From Thiodiazotropha sp050305635 (lineage in GTDB: Bacteria; Pseudomonadota; Gammaproteobacteria; Chromatiales; Chromatiaceae): a stretch of DNA of 64,000 nt. Below are positions 21,121 to 29,889 of the stretch, in pieces. Each line of letters begins with the position of its first letter. Within the stretch, counting starts at the first letter, position 1. The stretch covers positions 1-64,000 of the forward strand of contig JBNLFS010000048.1 in assembly GCA_050305635.1 (NCBI GenBank). The letters run 5' to 3'. The translations under genes and the position numbers were made by a program. The notes beneath the pieces were generated by a model. It had not been told where the DNA came from. It did not search any database and saw only the letters and a program-made list of their open reading frames with translations.

Positions 21121-21534
21121 ATGAAACTGCAATCAGCGATCGCCCTAGGGAGCCTACTGCTCGGAGCCTCCGGTGCGCTCACGGCCGCGGATGTCAACAT
21201 GAATCCCGGGCTGTGGAAATGGACCGCGGTCATGGACATGCCGAACATGCCGATTCAGCTGCCCCCCGCCTCCTACACCACCTGCATCACTCAGGCGGAT
21301 TTCGTGCCCAAGGACAGCCAGTTGGGACAGTCCTGCGAAACCATCGACCTGGTCACCGAAGGTGACAAGGTTTCCTGGAACATCGCCTGCAACCAGCAGG
21401 GTCAGGCCACCACGAGTAGCGGCGCCATCACCTATCACGGGGATACCGCCGAGGGCATCATCAATATCACCTCCCAGGGGATGCAGCTCACCTCCCGGAC
21501 CACCGGGCAGCGCTTGGGATCCTGCGAAAAGTAA
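21121..21534 (+). CDS. DUF3617 family exported protein
   Basis: 137 residues from ATG 21121, chosen because a signal peptide follows directly (KLQSAIALGSLLLGASGALTA). The mature part shows the DUF3617 pattern: NPGLWKWTAVMDMPNMPIQL, a Cys pair (TTCITQADFVP and SCETIDL), SWNIACNQQG, and the ending GQRLGSCEK. The family is periplasmic with unknown function. A longer in-frame frame starts at 20950 but would bury the signal peptide. Confidence 0.83.
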   Translation: MKLQSAIALGSLLLGASGALTAADVNMNPGLWKWTAVMDMPNMPIQLPPASYTTCITQADFVPKDSQLGQSCETIDLVTEGDKVSWNIACNQQGQATTSSGAITYHGDTAEGIINITSQGMQLTSRTTGQRLGSCEK

Positions 21535-21547
21535 TCCTCCAACCCGG

Positions 21548-22291
21548 TCATTCAAGCACCGGATCCAGCCAGGCGTAGCCCAACTGCGCCATCTGCCGCC
21601 CGATCCACAGGGATCGCTCCTGGACATAGGGGGTCACCGGCTCAGCGCGATAACGCCAGGGATTGGGTAGCACCGCGGCCAGTCGCGCCGCCTGTCTGGG
21701 TGTCATCTCCTGCACGGGCCGGTGAAACCAGTATTCACTGGCCGCCCCCACTCCATAGACGCCGGGGCCGAACTCGGCGATGTTCAGGTAGACCTCGAGA
21801 ATGCGTTTTTTGTCCCACAGCAGTTCCAACAGCAACGCCAATCCCAATTCGAGGAATTTCCGGCTGTAGGCCCGCTCGGACCAGAGAAACAGATTCTTCG
21901 CGGTCTGTTGCGTAAGGGTGCTCGCGCCGCGCAGGGGTTTGCCCCGGTCCGCCGCCTGCAGGGCATCCTGAATCGCCTCCAGATCGATCCCGTGATGCCG
22001 GGGAAAACGCTGATCCTCCGCGGCCACGACCGCAAGCGGCACTGACGGAGGCATCTGTCTCAGACTGACCCACTGATGCAGAGGCTGTTGCGGATAGCCC
22101 GGCGGCGGATCGATCGTGCGGTGAATCCGCCAGGACCACATGGGCGGGTCGATAAATCGCAGCAGCACTATGGTCACCACAAGCAGCAGAAAAAATCCAC
22201 CGAACAGGCGCAATACCCAACGGTACAGCGACCGGAGGGGCGATCGGGATTTGTTCGGCGGGCGGGTGTGTCTGGGCATAGGGATTCCCAT
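21548..22291 (-). CDS. mtgA: monofunctional peptidoglycan transglycosylase MtgA
   Basis: 247 residues. A membrane anchor (about 28-46) precedes a GT51 domain with AVVAAEDQRFPRHHGID, in which the Glu of AAED is catalytic, GASTLTQQTAKNLFLW, RKFLELGLALLLE and KKRILEVYLNIAEFGPGVYG. It polymerises lipid II glycan chains at the inner membrane. Starts at 22291 or 22279 are both possible. Convergent with the DUF3617 gene. Confidence 0.95.
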   Translation of the reverse strand: MGIPMPRHTRPPNKSRSPLRSLYRWVLRLFGGFFLLLVVTIVLLRFIDPPMWSWRIHRTIDPPPGYPQQPLHQWVSLRQMPPSVPLAVVAAEDQRFPRHHGIDLEAIQDALQAADRGKPLRGASTLTQQTAKNLFLWSERAYSRKFLELGLALLLELLWDKKRILEVYLNIAEFGPGVYGVGAASEYWFHRPVQEMTPRQAARLAAVLPNPWRYRAEPVTPYVQERSLWIGRQMAQLGYAWLDPVLE

Positions 22292-22384
22292 ACTAGCACC
22301 CAGTTAAAAGCCCGGGCACGGCTTGATATAAGAAGTGTGAAGCGGAATAACCTCGGATCCTGACTCAGTATGAGGTGACAGCAG

Positions 22385-24034
22385 ATGATTCCCTTACCCA
22401 GTGGAACAAGAGCCGGCATATCCAACATACGGGCACGCTATCACGCGCTGCGTTTGAGTCGTCAGGTGACGCGGGAGACACCCCATCGGGATCTCTATGG
22501 TCTGGTGGATATCGTCACCGATCCCGGTCAGGATCAGCCGCTGCCCTACCACCATCATCCCGATTTCCGATTTTCAGGCCATACCCTCGCGGATCTCTCC
22601 CGACTCAGGCAGTGGACCAACGAGGACCGGCGGGTGTTCATCCAATGGCTGCAACAGGAGAACCAGATCCGGCTCATCGAGCAAGCCAGGAATCGTATCG
22701 TAAGTGATGACCTGCCCCTTCTGGAGCGGAGTTTTTCCTATCCCGAGCGGCTCTACAGCCGGTTGCGAGGACATCTGGCGAGCATCCCGATGCAGCGGGC
22801 TTCGGCGCCTCAGTGGCGCAACACCCTGCTCAACCTGAAACAGCAGGGTATTCGGGAAGAGGAGATCCGCTGGTCCGGTGTGCTCACCTACCTGACGCAT
22901 CAAGAACAGCTCGGTCGGAAATCGATATCCCGAAAAGACCTCCTCGATCACGTCGACTTTTCCGTGATTCGCCTGGCACTGACTCATGAACTGGTTTCCG
23001 ACAGAAAGTGCGACCTCCACTTCGTGGAGGTTCCCCAGTTCAATATCCAGAAAAACCTGAAATTGGAACGCCCGTTAACCTGGCAGGATGAGAAATGCGC
23101 GGTGCGATATGTTGACAGCATGCACTACTACAAGGTCGGTTTCATCAAACCGTCCACACCTCAAGCCCCCGGCACACGGCCTGTCGAGTGGTTCGTCCTG
23201 GACACCAGCGACAACCCGGTGAGCAACCCCGCAACGGGCAACTACCGGTTTGCGGACAAGACGCTTGCCTTCGAGGCCGCCAGCCTGCACGCCTTGCAGC
23301 ATGTCGGCGTACCCGTCGAGTACACCCCCTGTCGGCGTTATGAACACAAGACCCTGTGTGGCGGCGAGGATTATCGGGAGTGGCTGCTGACCCTGCCCGA
23401 TTATCCGATCTCCCATTTCACCGGGCACTACCAGGCCCGCAATCTGCTGCTGCATTTTCGTACCAAGCAGCGGACCAACCTGTCCGGCCAGCGCCTGTTG
23501 TTCATCGAGGAGATTCAAAGCGACTGGCATCAGTCCGGGGCGATGCACGGATATCAGAACCGCTGGCCGGGACGCATCCCCCCTGCCCCGTTTCGCAAAG
23601 AGTGGATCGGCATGGCGCTGAAGATGTTGCTGATGCACGCCGCGGAACAGGACATGGACGGCATCGCCTGGACCGGCGGAACAATCCAGGAGTCCCACTA
23701 CGGCCGGCGGATGGAACCGATACGCCGACTTTACGACCAGGAGATCCCCCGCTTCATCAACCGCCTATGCCGAGCATGGCAGCCGGATCTCGGTGTCAGC
23801 CGGATTCAGACCCGCGAACCCCGCATGCACATCAGTCGGGAGATGAACAAATGGTTCATCACCGACGTTCGGGGCGGAAGCTTCAATACCCGCCCCCGCT
23901 ACTCCCAACAGGAGGCGATCAAGGTCATGGCCCGCCACTGCAAACAGGTGGTCCTCGAGGTACCGACTCTGTTTCTCGACTCACGGATCAAGGCACGGAT
24001 CCGCAATAGCGGTTTTCCCCTGTTTGGAGAATGA
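22385..24034 (+). CDS. stand-alone protein with a domain typical of phage/plasmid polyvalent proteins
   Basis: 549 residues, soluble. Two blocks stand out. Residues about 155-205 (IREEEIRWSGVLTYLTHQ then SRKDLLDHVD) and about 375-445 (LFIEEIQSDWHQSGAMHGY, then PPAPFRKEWIGMALKMLLMH, then DGIAWTGGTIQESHYG). From memory these resemble a domain found inside very large polyvalent proteins of phages and conjugative elements. Here it is a single free-standing gene between mtgA and a histidine kinase. The biochemical activity of the domain is unknown to me. Codon use looks like its neighbours. Confidence 0.7.
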   Translation: MIPLPSGTRAGISNIRARYHALRLSRQVTRETPHRDLYGLVDIVTDPGQDQPLPYHHHPDFRFSGHTLADLSRLRQWTNEDRRVFIQWLQQENQIRLIEQARNRIVSDDLPLLERSFSYPERLYSRLRGHLASIPMQRASAPQWRNTLLNLKQQGIREEEIRWSGVLTYLTHQEQLGRKSISRKDLLDHVDFSVIRLALTHELVSDRKCDLHFVEVPQFNIQKNLKLERPLTWQDEKCAVRYVDSMHYYKVGFIKPSTPQAPGTRPVEWFVLDTSDNPVSNPATGNYRFADKTLAFEAASLHALQHVGVPVEYTPCRRYEHKTLCGGEDYREWLLTLPDYPISHFTGHYQARNLLLHFRTKQRTNLSGQRLLFIEEIQSDWHQSGAMHGYQNRWPGRIPPAPFRKEWIGMALKMLLMHAAEQDMDGIAWTGGTIQESHYGRRMEPIRRLYDQEIPRFINRLCRAWQPDLGVSRIQTREPRMHISREMNKWFITDVRGGSFNTRPRYSQQEAIKVMARHCKQVVLEVPTLFLDSRIKARIRNSGFPLFGE

Positions 24035-24184
24035 CCGGCTGCTTCCCTCCGACTGTCATCGACCTCAAGCACCGTTGTACCGCTAACCCCTGCCAACATT
24101 TTTCACCCGTTCCAGGGTCCTCGACACAGGTGTCTCGTCGCAAGGAACAGGGTAGACTTGGGCCGTGTATCAACGCGGCCACTC

Positions 24185-26146
24185 ATGAATTCACAACACC
24201 CTTCGACTCCGATCACCCCGCCGCCCGGCGATGGCAATCACAGCCAAGGGGCCGGTTCGAGTCGGCTCCTGTCCGCGGTTTGGGACTACCTGCCCGTGGC
24301 GCTGGTGGCCCTGCTGAGCCTGGGGATCACCCTGGGCATGTTCATGCAGTCACTGAACTGGGAACGGCGTCAGGCGGAAATCGCGTTTCGCGAGGCCGCA
24401 CAGATTCGCATCCTGCTGATTCAGCGGGATCTCAACTTCTCGATGGGGGTGGTCAAGGATCTCGCCAGCCTGTTTGAAGCCTCCGAGGTCGTGGGTCGGC
24501 GTGAATTTCGAAAATTCGTGGCGCCCGCTCTGAAGAACCGCACCGGTTTGAAATCCCTGGCCTGGGTCCCCCACGTCCCGGAGAGCCGGTTCAAGGACTT
24601 TATCGCCGATGCCCGGCGCAGCTTTCCCAATTTCTCGATACGCGAACGGGAGGGTCCGGAGCTCAAGGAACACTCGGATCACTACCCGGTGCTGTATGTG
24701 CAACCCTATAACGAGAACAGGTCGCTTCTGGGGCTCGACCTGATTTCCGATCCACACATCAGGGCGTTGTTCCAGGAGGCCCTGTCCAGCCATCAACAGC
24801 AGATCTCTGCCAAACCCATGGGTCAGACCCAACGTCCCTCCGAGATATCGGTTGCAATACCGGTCTATTACAACGAAGAGGAGGAATCCGAGAGCAGCGC
24901 AACGGCGGAGTTTCGCGGATTTGCTCTGGGACGGTTCAACCTGAGTGTGATCGTCGAGCACGCCCTATCGACCCTCAGTCCGGGTTCGGTGCACCTGCAT
25001 TTCTTTCTCGGTGATCAGCGCAATCCCGAGTCCCGTCTTTACACCCACGTCTCCCGGGTCAACAGTGACCCCGACCGGTCCGAACTGACGTATCAACCCA
25101 GCGCCCTCGAATACGCGGAAAACATCCACATCGGCCACACGGACTGGGAGGTCGTCTGCCAACCCGCAAGCAACCGCTTCGAGGCTGAATTCCGCAACAG
25201 CTGGATCATCTTCTCAGGGGGGGTTGCGTTCACTCTGCTGCTCACCATTTACGCGGCCAGCCTGGTGGAAAGGGCCCGCCAGGTGCGTCTTGAAGTGGCG
25301 GAGCGGACCGCACAACTCAGAGAGACAGTGGCGGAACTCAATCAAGAGGTCACCGATCGCAAGGCCGCGGAGGCCGAACTCAATCAGCTCAACGAAACCC
25401 TGGAACAGCATATCGCCAGCCGAACCGCCGAGGCGGAGCGCCGCGCGGAGTATCTGGAGCAGTTCGCCTATGTCACCTCCCACGATCTGAAGGCCCCGCT
25501 GCGCGCGGTGAGCAACCTGGCCGAGTGGATCGAGGAGGACCTGCAGGACCGGATCGACATCAGTTCCAAAGAACAGCTGGCCCTGCTGCGCGACCGGGTA
25601 AGACGCATGCACGAACTGATCGAAGGCCTGCTCGAATACTCCCGGGTCGGCAAGACCGGAGATACCGAGACCCGGGTCGATAGCCGTAAACTGATTGAGG
25701 AGATCGTTGATTCACTCTCCCCGCCCGATCGCTTCACGGTGGAGATCGGTGACCCGATGCCCGTCCTGCAAGCCGACCGGCTGCAACTGGGACAGGTGTT
25801 TTCCAATCTCATCAGTAATGCCATCAAATACCATGGGGGTAAAACAGGGCATATCCGAATTGATGGAAAAACCCTGGATGAACACTATCAGTTCAGCGTA
25901 TATGACGACGGACAGGGAATCGACCCACAGTATCATGATAAGGTATTCATGATGTTTCAGACGCTGGAATCCCGGGACTTCGGAAACAGCACAGGCATCG
26001 GGTTGGCTCTGGTGAAAAAAATCGTGGTGGAACACGGCGGCGAGATCCGACTCGAGTCGGGTATTGGCGAGGGGGCCTGTTTTACCTTTACCTGGCCCCG
26101 TAAGGATAATCAGGAGCGAATCACCTCATCCCCTCCTGCTGAGTAG
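24185..26146 (+). CDS. CHASE-domain sensor histidine kinase
   Basis: About 653 residues from ATG 24185; a TTG at 24158 with AAGGAACAGGG upstream is an alternative. A membrane segment near 38-58 is followed by a periplasmic CHASE-type domain (LVQ-like VVKDLASLFEASEVVGRREF, LAWVPHVP, YPVLYVQPYNENRSLLGLDL), a second membrane segment near 345-365, a coiled coil, then HisKA with YVTSHDLKAPLRAVSNL (His about 433) and HATPase with N (NLISNAIKYHG), DDGQGID and GNSTGIGLALVKK. The ligand is unknown. Its partner is probably the response regulator 4 nt downstream. Confidence 0.92.
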   Translation: MNSQHPSTPITPPPGDGNHSQGAGSSRLLSAVWDYLPVALVALLSLGITLGMFMQSLNWERRQAEIAFREAAQIRILLIQRDLNFSMGVVKDLASLFEASEVVGRREFRKFVAPALKNRTGLKSLAWVPHVPESRFKDFIADARRSFPNFSIREREGPELKEHSDHYPVLYVQPYNENRSLLGLDLISDPHIRALFQEALSSHQQQISAKPMGQTQRPSEISVAIPVYYNEEEESESSATAEFRGFALGRFNLSVIVEHALSTLSPGSVHLHFFLGDQRNPESRLYTHVSRVNSDPDRSELTYQPSALEYAENIHIGHTDWEVVCQPASNRFEAEFRNSWIIFSGGVAFTLLLTIYAASLVERARQVRLEVAERTAQLRETVAELNQEVTDRKAAEAELNQLNETLEQHIASRTAEAERRAEYLEQFAYVTSHDLKAPLRAVSNLAEWIEEDLQDRIDISSKEQLALLRDRVRRMHELIEGLLEYSRVGKTGDTETRVDSRKLIEEIVDSLSPPDRFTVEIGDPMPVLQADRLQLGQVFSNLISNAIKYHGGKTGHIRIDGKTLDEHYQFSVYDDGQGIDPQYHDKVFMMFQTLESRDFGNSTGIGLALVKKIVVEHGGEIRLESGIGEGACFTFTWPRKDNQERITSSPPAE

Positions 26147-26150
26147 CGAT

Positions 26151-26558
26151 ATGTTGAAGAGTGACGAAAACATCCTTCTGATCGAAGACGACCGGGTCGA
26201 TATCATGACCGTGCAGCGAGCCCTGGAGAAAAACCAGATTCGCAATCCCCTGCATGTGGCAAGAACCGGAATCGAAGCCCTGCAACTGTTGCGCGGTGAA
26301 GCCGATCTGGAGAAAATCACACCGGCATTGATTCTCCTGGATCTGAATCTACCCAAGATGAGCGGCATCGAGTTTCTCCACCAGGTTCGCAACGACCCGG
26401 CATTGAAGGATCTGCGCATCATCGTCCTGACATCCTCCAATGAGCCCAAGGACCGGGATGCCGCCTTTGCCTACGATGTGGACGATTACATCGTGAAGCC
26501 CCACTCGTTTGGGGAATTTTCCCGGGCGATCGCCACCGTGCTCGCACTATGGGACTGA
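26151..26558 (+). CDS. single-domain response regulator, Rcp1-like
   Basis: 135 residues, only a receiver domain. The acidic pocket is IEDD near 12-15, the phosphoacceptor Asp is in LILLDLNLPKMSG (about 63), with LTSS and the Lys of DDYIVKPHS. The spacing LDLNLPKMSG is typical of Rcp1/CheY-like partners of hybrid or phytochrome-type kinases. It begins 4 nt after the kinase stop, so it is very likely its target. No output domain, so the signal probably passes on by protein contact. Confidence 0.93.
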   Translation: MLKSDENILLIEDDRVDIMTVQRALEKNQIRNPLHVARTGIEALQLLRGEADLEKITPALILLDLNLPKMSGIEFLHQVRNDPALKDLRIIVLTSSNEPKDRDAAFAYDVDDYIVKPHSFGEFSRAIATVLALWD

Positions 26559-26710
26559 GTTTGATCATTATTCGAACCGCAACAGGAATCGGAGCATGAG
26601 TGTATCGTGCGTTCGTTTCGAACCTGCCCTACCGTCAGGTCAGGGCGATGACCATCCGATACAGCTGACACATTGCTCGAATATCGGTATCACAAGGTAG
26701 TGACGGGATC

Positions 26711-28033
26711 ATGAGCCACACCATTATGTTGGTGGACAACTCCACCACCACCCGCGAGGCATTGACCCGCCGACTGCTTCAAGCCATGCCGGACGTTCAG
26801 GTCACCCGCTGCTCCAGCGCCGCAGAGGCTCTCGATCTGATGCAGCATGAGCGCTATTCCCTGATCACCACGGCCCTGCTGCTACCCGATATGGACGGAC
26901 TCGACCTGTGCCGAAAGATTCGCGCCAGCCAGAGGCATCGCTACGCACCGGTGATCGTGGTCTCCTCGGACGCCGATCAACGTCTGCTTCACGAGGGTTT
27001 CAACGCCGGGGTGACCGACTATTTCGACAAGGCCCTGGGTTTCATGGCCTTCGGCCAGTTCATCAAGTCTTTCCTCGAGCGCAACCCGGTGCTGCGCGGC
27101 CGCATCCTCTACCTGGAGGACAGCCGCACCGCCGCCCTGGCCACCCGCAAGATGCTTGAGCAGCATGGTATGGAGGTGGTGCACGTCAGTTCCGTGGAAG
27201 AGGCCCAATCACTGCTCGAACAAGCCCGCAGCGGCAGCACAGAGTCATTTGACCTGGTCATTACCGATTTTCACCTGCAAGGCCGGCGCACCGGGGGGGA
27301 TCTGCTCTACTTCCTGCGCGTCAACCTGCATTACTCCCAGCAGGAGCTGCCGGTGCTGGTCGCCACCGGCAATGAAGAGACCCATACCCAGGTGGAGGTA
27401 TTCCACGCGGGCGCGAATGATTTTGTCATCAAGCCCCTGGTGGAGGAGATCGTCATGGCCCGGGTGCGCGCCCTGTTGCTGGTCAAGTGCCAGTATGGCG
27501 CACTGCACCGTCAAACCCTCGAGATGGCGCGCATCGCCACCACCGATGCCCTCACCGGAACCCGCAACCGGCGCTACCTGCTCGAGGAGGGTAAGAATTT
27601 CCTCACCTCACTGAGCCATAGCTGGGTCATGATCATCGACCTGGATCATTTCAAACGGATCAACGACACCCAGGGTCACCTCACCGGCGACCAGGTATTG
27701 ATGGCGGTGGGCGCCCAACTCAACCGGAGCTTCAGCGACGGGCTGGCGGTACGCTTCGGCGGTGAAGAATTCGTCGTGATTGCCCACGGGGATGACATCC
27801 CGGAACGCACCGAGACCCTGCGTCAGGCGATTCACACCCTCAACCCCGCCGGCATCCCGGTCAGTGTCAGCATCGGGCTTGCCGCCGCCTACGAACATCC
27901 CGGCAAGGATCTCAACACCCTCATCGGATTTGCGGACAAAGCCTTGTATGTGGCCAAAGAGGCGGGACGCAACCGCTCGGGCCTGTTTCTGGCATCGGGA
28001 GAGACCCAATTGATCTCTCAAGAAAATCCCTGA
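26711..28033 (+). CDS. REC-REC-GGDEF diguanylate cyclase
   Basis: 440 residues. The first receiver domain (1-125) has MLVDNSTTTRE and LLLPDMDGLD. The second (about 133-255) has YLEDSRTAALA and LVITDFHLQGRRTGGD. The GGDEF domain follows with DALTGTRNRRYLLEEG, DLDHFKRINDTQGH and the active-site motif RFGGEEFV near residue 350, so it should make cyclic di-GMP. I see no clear RxxD inhibitory site. The first receiver keeps the acceptor Asp but its acidic pair is reduced (VDNS). Position after the kinase and regulator suggests one pathway. Confidence 0.93.
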   Translation: MSHTIMLVDNSTTTREALTRRLLQAMPDVQVTRCSSAAEALDLMQHERYSLITTALLLPDMDGLDLCRKIRASQRHRYAPVIVVSSDADQRLLHEGFNAGVTDYFDKALGFMAFGQFIKSFLERNPVLRGRILYLEDSRTAALATRKMLEQHGMEVVHVSSVEEAQSLLEQARSGSTESFDLVITDFHLQGRRTGGDLLYFLRVNLHYSQQELPVLVATGNEETHTQVEVFHAGANDFVIKPLVEEIVMARVRALLLVKCQYGALHRQTLEMARIATTDALTGTRNRRYLLEEGKNFLTSLSHSWVMIIDLDHFKRINDTQGHLTGDQVLMAVGAQLNRSFSDGLAVRFGGEEFVVIAHGDDIPERTETLRQAIHTLNPAGIPVSVSIGLAAAYEHPGKDLNTLIGFADKALYVAKEAGRNRSGLFLASGETQLISQENP

Positions 28034-28052
28034 AAACCCATTTCATGAATTG

Positions 28053-28086
28053 TGCAAACCCCCTTGCGAGTATGCAGGGGTTTGCA
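28053..28086. terminator. stem-loop after the GGDEF gene
   Basis: TGCAAACCCC at 28053-28062 pairs perfectly with GGGGTTTGCA at 28077-28086. It lies 20 nt after the stop codon of the GGDEF gene. No T run follows, so it may act as an RNA 3' end or processing structure instead of an intrinsic terminator. Confidence 0.45.
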
Positions 28087-28241
28087 TGTCAGATCGTGGT
28101 GTTCCAGCGGCGGATTGATTCCATGCATCCGTGGTACCCGGAAAATGTCCGCAACCCCAACGCCATTGATCTCCACGCGAGGGGATAACTGGAGCGCCTG
28201 GTGAGTTCTGGAGTGTCCCCAGTTCTTCGCGTTCTGCCGAA

Positions 28242-28348
28242 TCCCGGGTTCCACTTCGTTTCACCCGGGCTACACATCGAGTTAAGGATGAAAAAATTGC
28301 CCTGTTAACAGCAGCGTAGCCCGGGTGCAGCGAAGCGGAACCCGGGAA
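28242..28348. repeat. BIME-like inverted repeat, copy 2
   Basis: The left arm at 28242-28273 (starts TCCCGGGTTCCACTTCG) and the right arm at 28316-28348 (starts GTAGCCCGGGTGCAGCG) are near reverse complements and match the element after acnA. The spacer differs. The gap 28034-28796 holds only repeats and no gene. Confidence 0.88.
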
Positions 28349-28665
28349 CACCCCTCCAGAGCTCCGGGGCTGGCTGTTTAAGCGTAGCGAGTTCCAGCTT
28401 CGCCGGTTTTTGTGAGCATCGCAGCGGTCCCCGAAGAGGCGGGACAGTCGGACGCCCTTTCTATTGGTTATTCTTCGTTTGATGATAAAGAAAAGTGACT
28501 CGCCCAGGAGGACGAAAGCGGCGATTTACGAAATAAGGTAAACAACGTCTGGCAACGAGCTGAACCCTTGATATTGCCCATCTCCCGGCCGTTACACCCC
28601 GCAGGAGAGAGGGAGAGTGCTTGGTGAGATTTGTGTTGATCCCACCTGCTTCGAATTCTGAAGGT

Positions 28666-28697
28666 TCCCGGGTTCCACTTCGTTTCACCCGGGCTAC
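28666..28697. repeat. BIME-like repeat, single arm
   Basis: One arm (TCCCGGGTTCCACTTCGTTT onward) identical to the left arm at 28242-28273, without a partner. The sequences after both arms also correspond (CACATCG-GTTA, then GCCCTGTT-ACAG). It ends about 100 bp before the tRNA-derived attachment site. Confidence 0.8.
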
Positions 28698-28757
28698 ACA
28701 TCGGGTTAGGGACGAAATAAATGCCCTGTTGACAGAGACGTTGAGGGGAATATCAAC

Positions 28758-28788
28758 AAAAAAGGCCTGGCAGTGATGCTAGGCCTTT
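28758..28788 (-). terminator. terminator of the original tRNA-Lys gene
   Basis: On the minus strand, AAAGGCCT pairs with AGGCCTTT around a 15-nt interior, followed by TTTTTT-rich sequence. It lies 9 nt past the CCA end of the tRNA-Lys fragment, as expected for the host tRNA gene transcribed leftward before integration. Confidence 0.8.
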
Positions 28789-28796
28789 GATGTGTA

Positions 28797-28843
28797 TGGT
28801 GGGTCGTGCAGGGATCGAACCTGCGACCACCTGATTAAAAGTC
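28797..28843 (-). other. attachment site: orphan 3' half of tRNA-Lys(UUU)
   Basis: The minus strand reads GACTTTTAATC (anticodon loop with TTT), then the extra loop, the T arm (GTTCGATCC), the acceptor strand ACGACCC and ACCA, ending at 28797. This is the 3' half of a tRNA-Lys with encoded CCA. The 5' half (D arm and 5' acceptor strand) is absent: unrelated AT-rich sequence follows at 28844. This is the pattern left when an element integrates into a tRNA 3' half. The rebuilt tRNA should be at the other end, right of the window. Confidence 0.9.
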
Positions 28844-28883
28844 TCATTTACTGTTCAACATATTCAACGAGTTATAATAAATT

Positions 28884-28952
28884 GTTGACAGCAGATTCAG
28901 ATTGCATGCCTATTACAATCAATAACTTACATGCACGTTGACAGCAGATTCA
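28884..28952. repeat. two direct repeats next to att, possible integrase arm sites
   Basis: The 16-mer GTTGACAGCAGATTCA occurs at 28884-28899 and again at 28937-28952, 53 bp apart, just inside the prophage end. Repeats of this size near an attachment core are the usual form of arm-type sites bound by a tyrosine integrase. The stretch 28844-29032 otherwise holds no gene. Confidence 0.6.
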
Positions 28953-29032
28953 TGGTTAAATAATAGCCACCAACCAAGTCAAAATCACCAGCAAATGTAT
29001 ACTTAAATTGTCACGCAGATTTGGAATTCATA

Positions 29033-29383
29033 ATGAGATACTGGATTATCGCTTTCGCACTACTGTCGTCTCCAGCCTGGTCGGATACCTTTTACACCTG
29101 CAAAGAAGAGGACGGATCAACCAGGTACGCCATTGAGCCATGCGGGGAGATCAGCAAGGCCGTCGATATCGAGGTATCTCGATCGTCAAAACCAAACCGA
29201 AAACCAGGACATATCTATATGGGCATGACAAAGGATGAGGTCATCGACGCATGGAAGGCACCCGATCGGAAACACAAAAGCGTAAATGAGTCGGGCGTTA
29301 GTGAGCAATGGGTTTACCGCAGATACCGCGGAGCGCAATACGTGTATTTCAGGGATGGCCTGGTAACCGGATGGAGCGACTGA
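29033..29383 (+). CDS. exported DUF4124/OmlA-like small protein (prophage cargo)
   Basis: 116 residues from ATG 29033. A signal peptide (YWIIAFALLSSPAWS) precedes a short DUF4124-like motif (FYTCKEEDGSTRYAIEPCG) and a C-terminal region resembling SmpA/OmlA (GMTKDEVIDAWKAPDRK, then YVYFRDGLVTGW). It lies on the + strand, opposite to the tail genes and next to the att site, where lysogenic-conversion genes are often found. Its role is unknown; location in the periplasm is inferred from the signal. Confidence 0.7.
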   Translation: MRYWIIAFALLSSPAWSDTFYTCKEEDGSTRYAIEPCGEISKAVDIEVSRSSKPNRKPGHIYMGMTKDEVIDAWKAPDRKHKSVNESGVSEQWVYRRYRGAQYVYFRDGLVTGWSD

Positions 29384-29409
29384 AACAGCATCACAAGGGA
29401 GTTCATAAC

Positions 29410-29889
29410 TTGAATAAATATATGTTTTTACTTGCATTTCTGTCATCACAATTACATGCTGAAATATATAAATGCGTTGACGAACACGGAAAAACAACAT
29501 TCAGCGAAAGACCTTGTGGAGATTCAGCTGAGGTCGTGACAGTTAACCCGATCATGCCACCTGAGACACCAAGAAAATCGGTGTCAGATTATTCTGACAC
29601 ACTGGAAGCCATCGGAACGCGGACAGATATCAAACGACTTGAGCGGAAAATAGATCAACTGCAGTCCAGAAAGCGATCACTGCAAAAAAATATGGACGCC
29701 GAAATGGCCAGGCTGAAACGCAAGAAAATGTATGCCAACAACAACTTGGCTGGAGCAACTTGGGAGGAAAGCATCTCTTCCGAGATGCAATCTGTAGCAG
29801 AAAGTTACAAAACAAAGATCCAATCCGCCCAGGACCAGATCGACGATGCAAGACGGGAACTTTCTGATCTTAAGGATAAGCCCCAATAA
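29410..29889 (+). CDS. exported DUF4124 coiled-coil protein (prophage cargo)
   Basis: 159 residues. I chose TTG 29410 because AAGGGA lies nine nt upstream and the frame then opens with a signal peptide (LNKYMFLLAFLSSQLHA). A DUF4124 motif follows (EIYKCVDEHGKTTFSERPCG), then a charged coiled coil from about 75 to 155. It is 26 nt after the previous gene, and both share the DUF4124 motif, so they look like an operon of related cargo. The 3' end abuts the tail operon, convergently. Confidence 0.72.
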   Translation: MNKYMFLLAFLSSQLHAEIYKCVDEHGKTTFSERPCGDSAEVVTVNPIMPPETPRKSVSDYSDTLEAIGTRTDIKRLERKIDQLQSRKRSLQKNMDAEMARLKRKKMYANNNLAGATWEESISSEMQSVAESYKTKIQSAQDQIDDARRELSDLKDKPQ

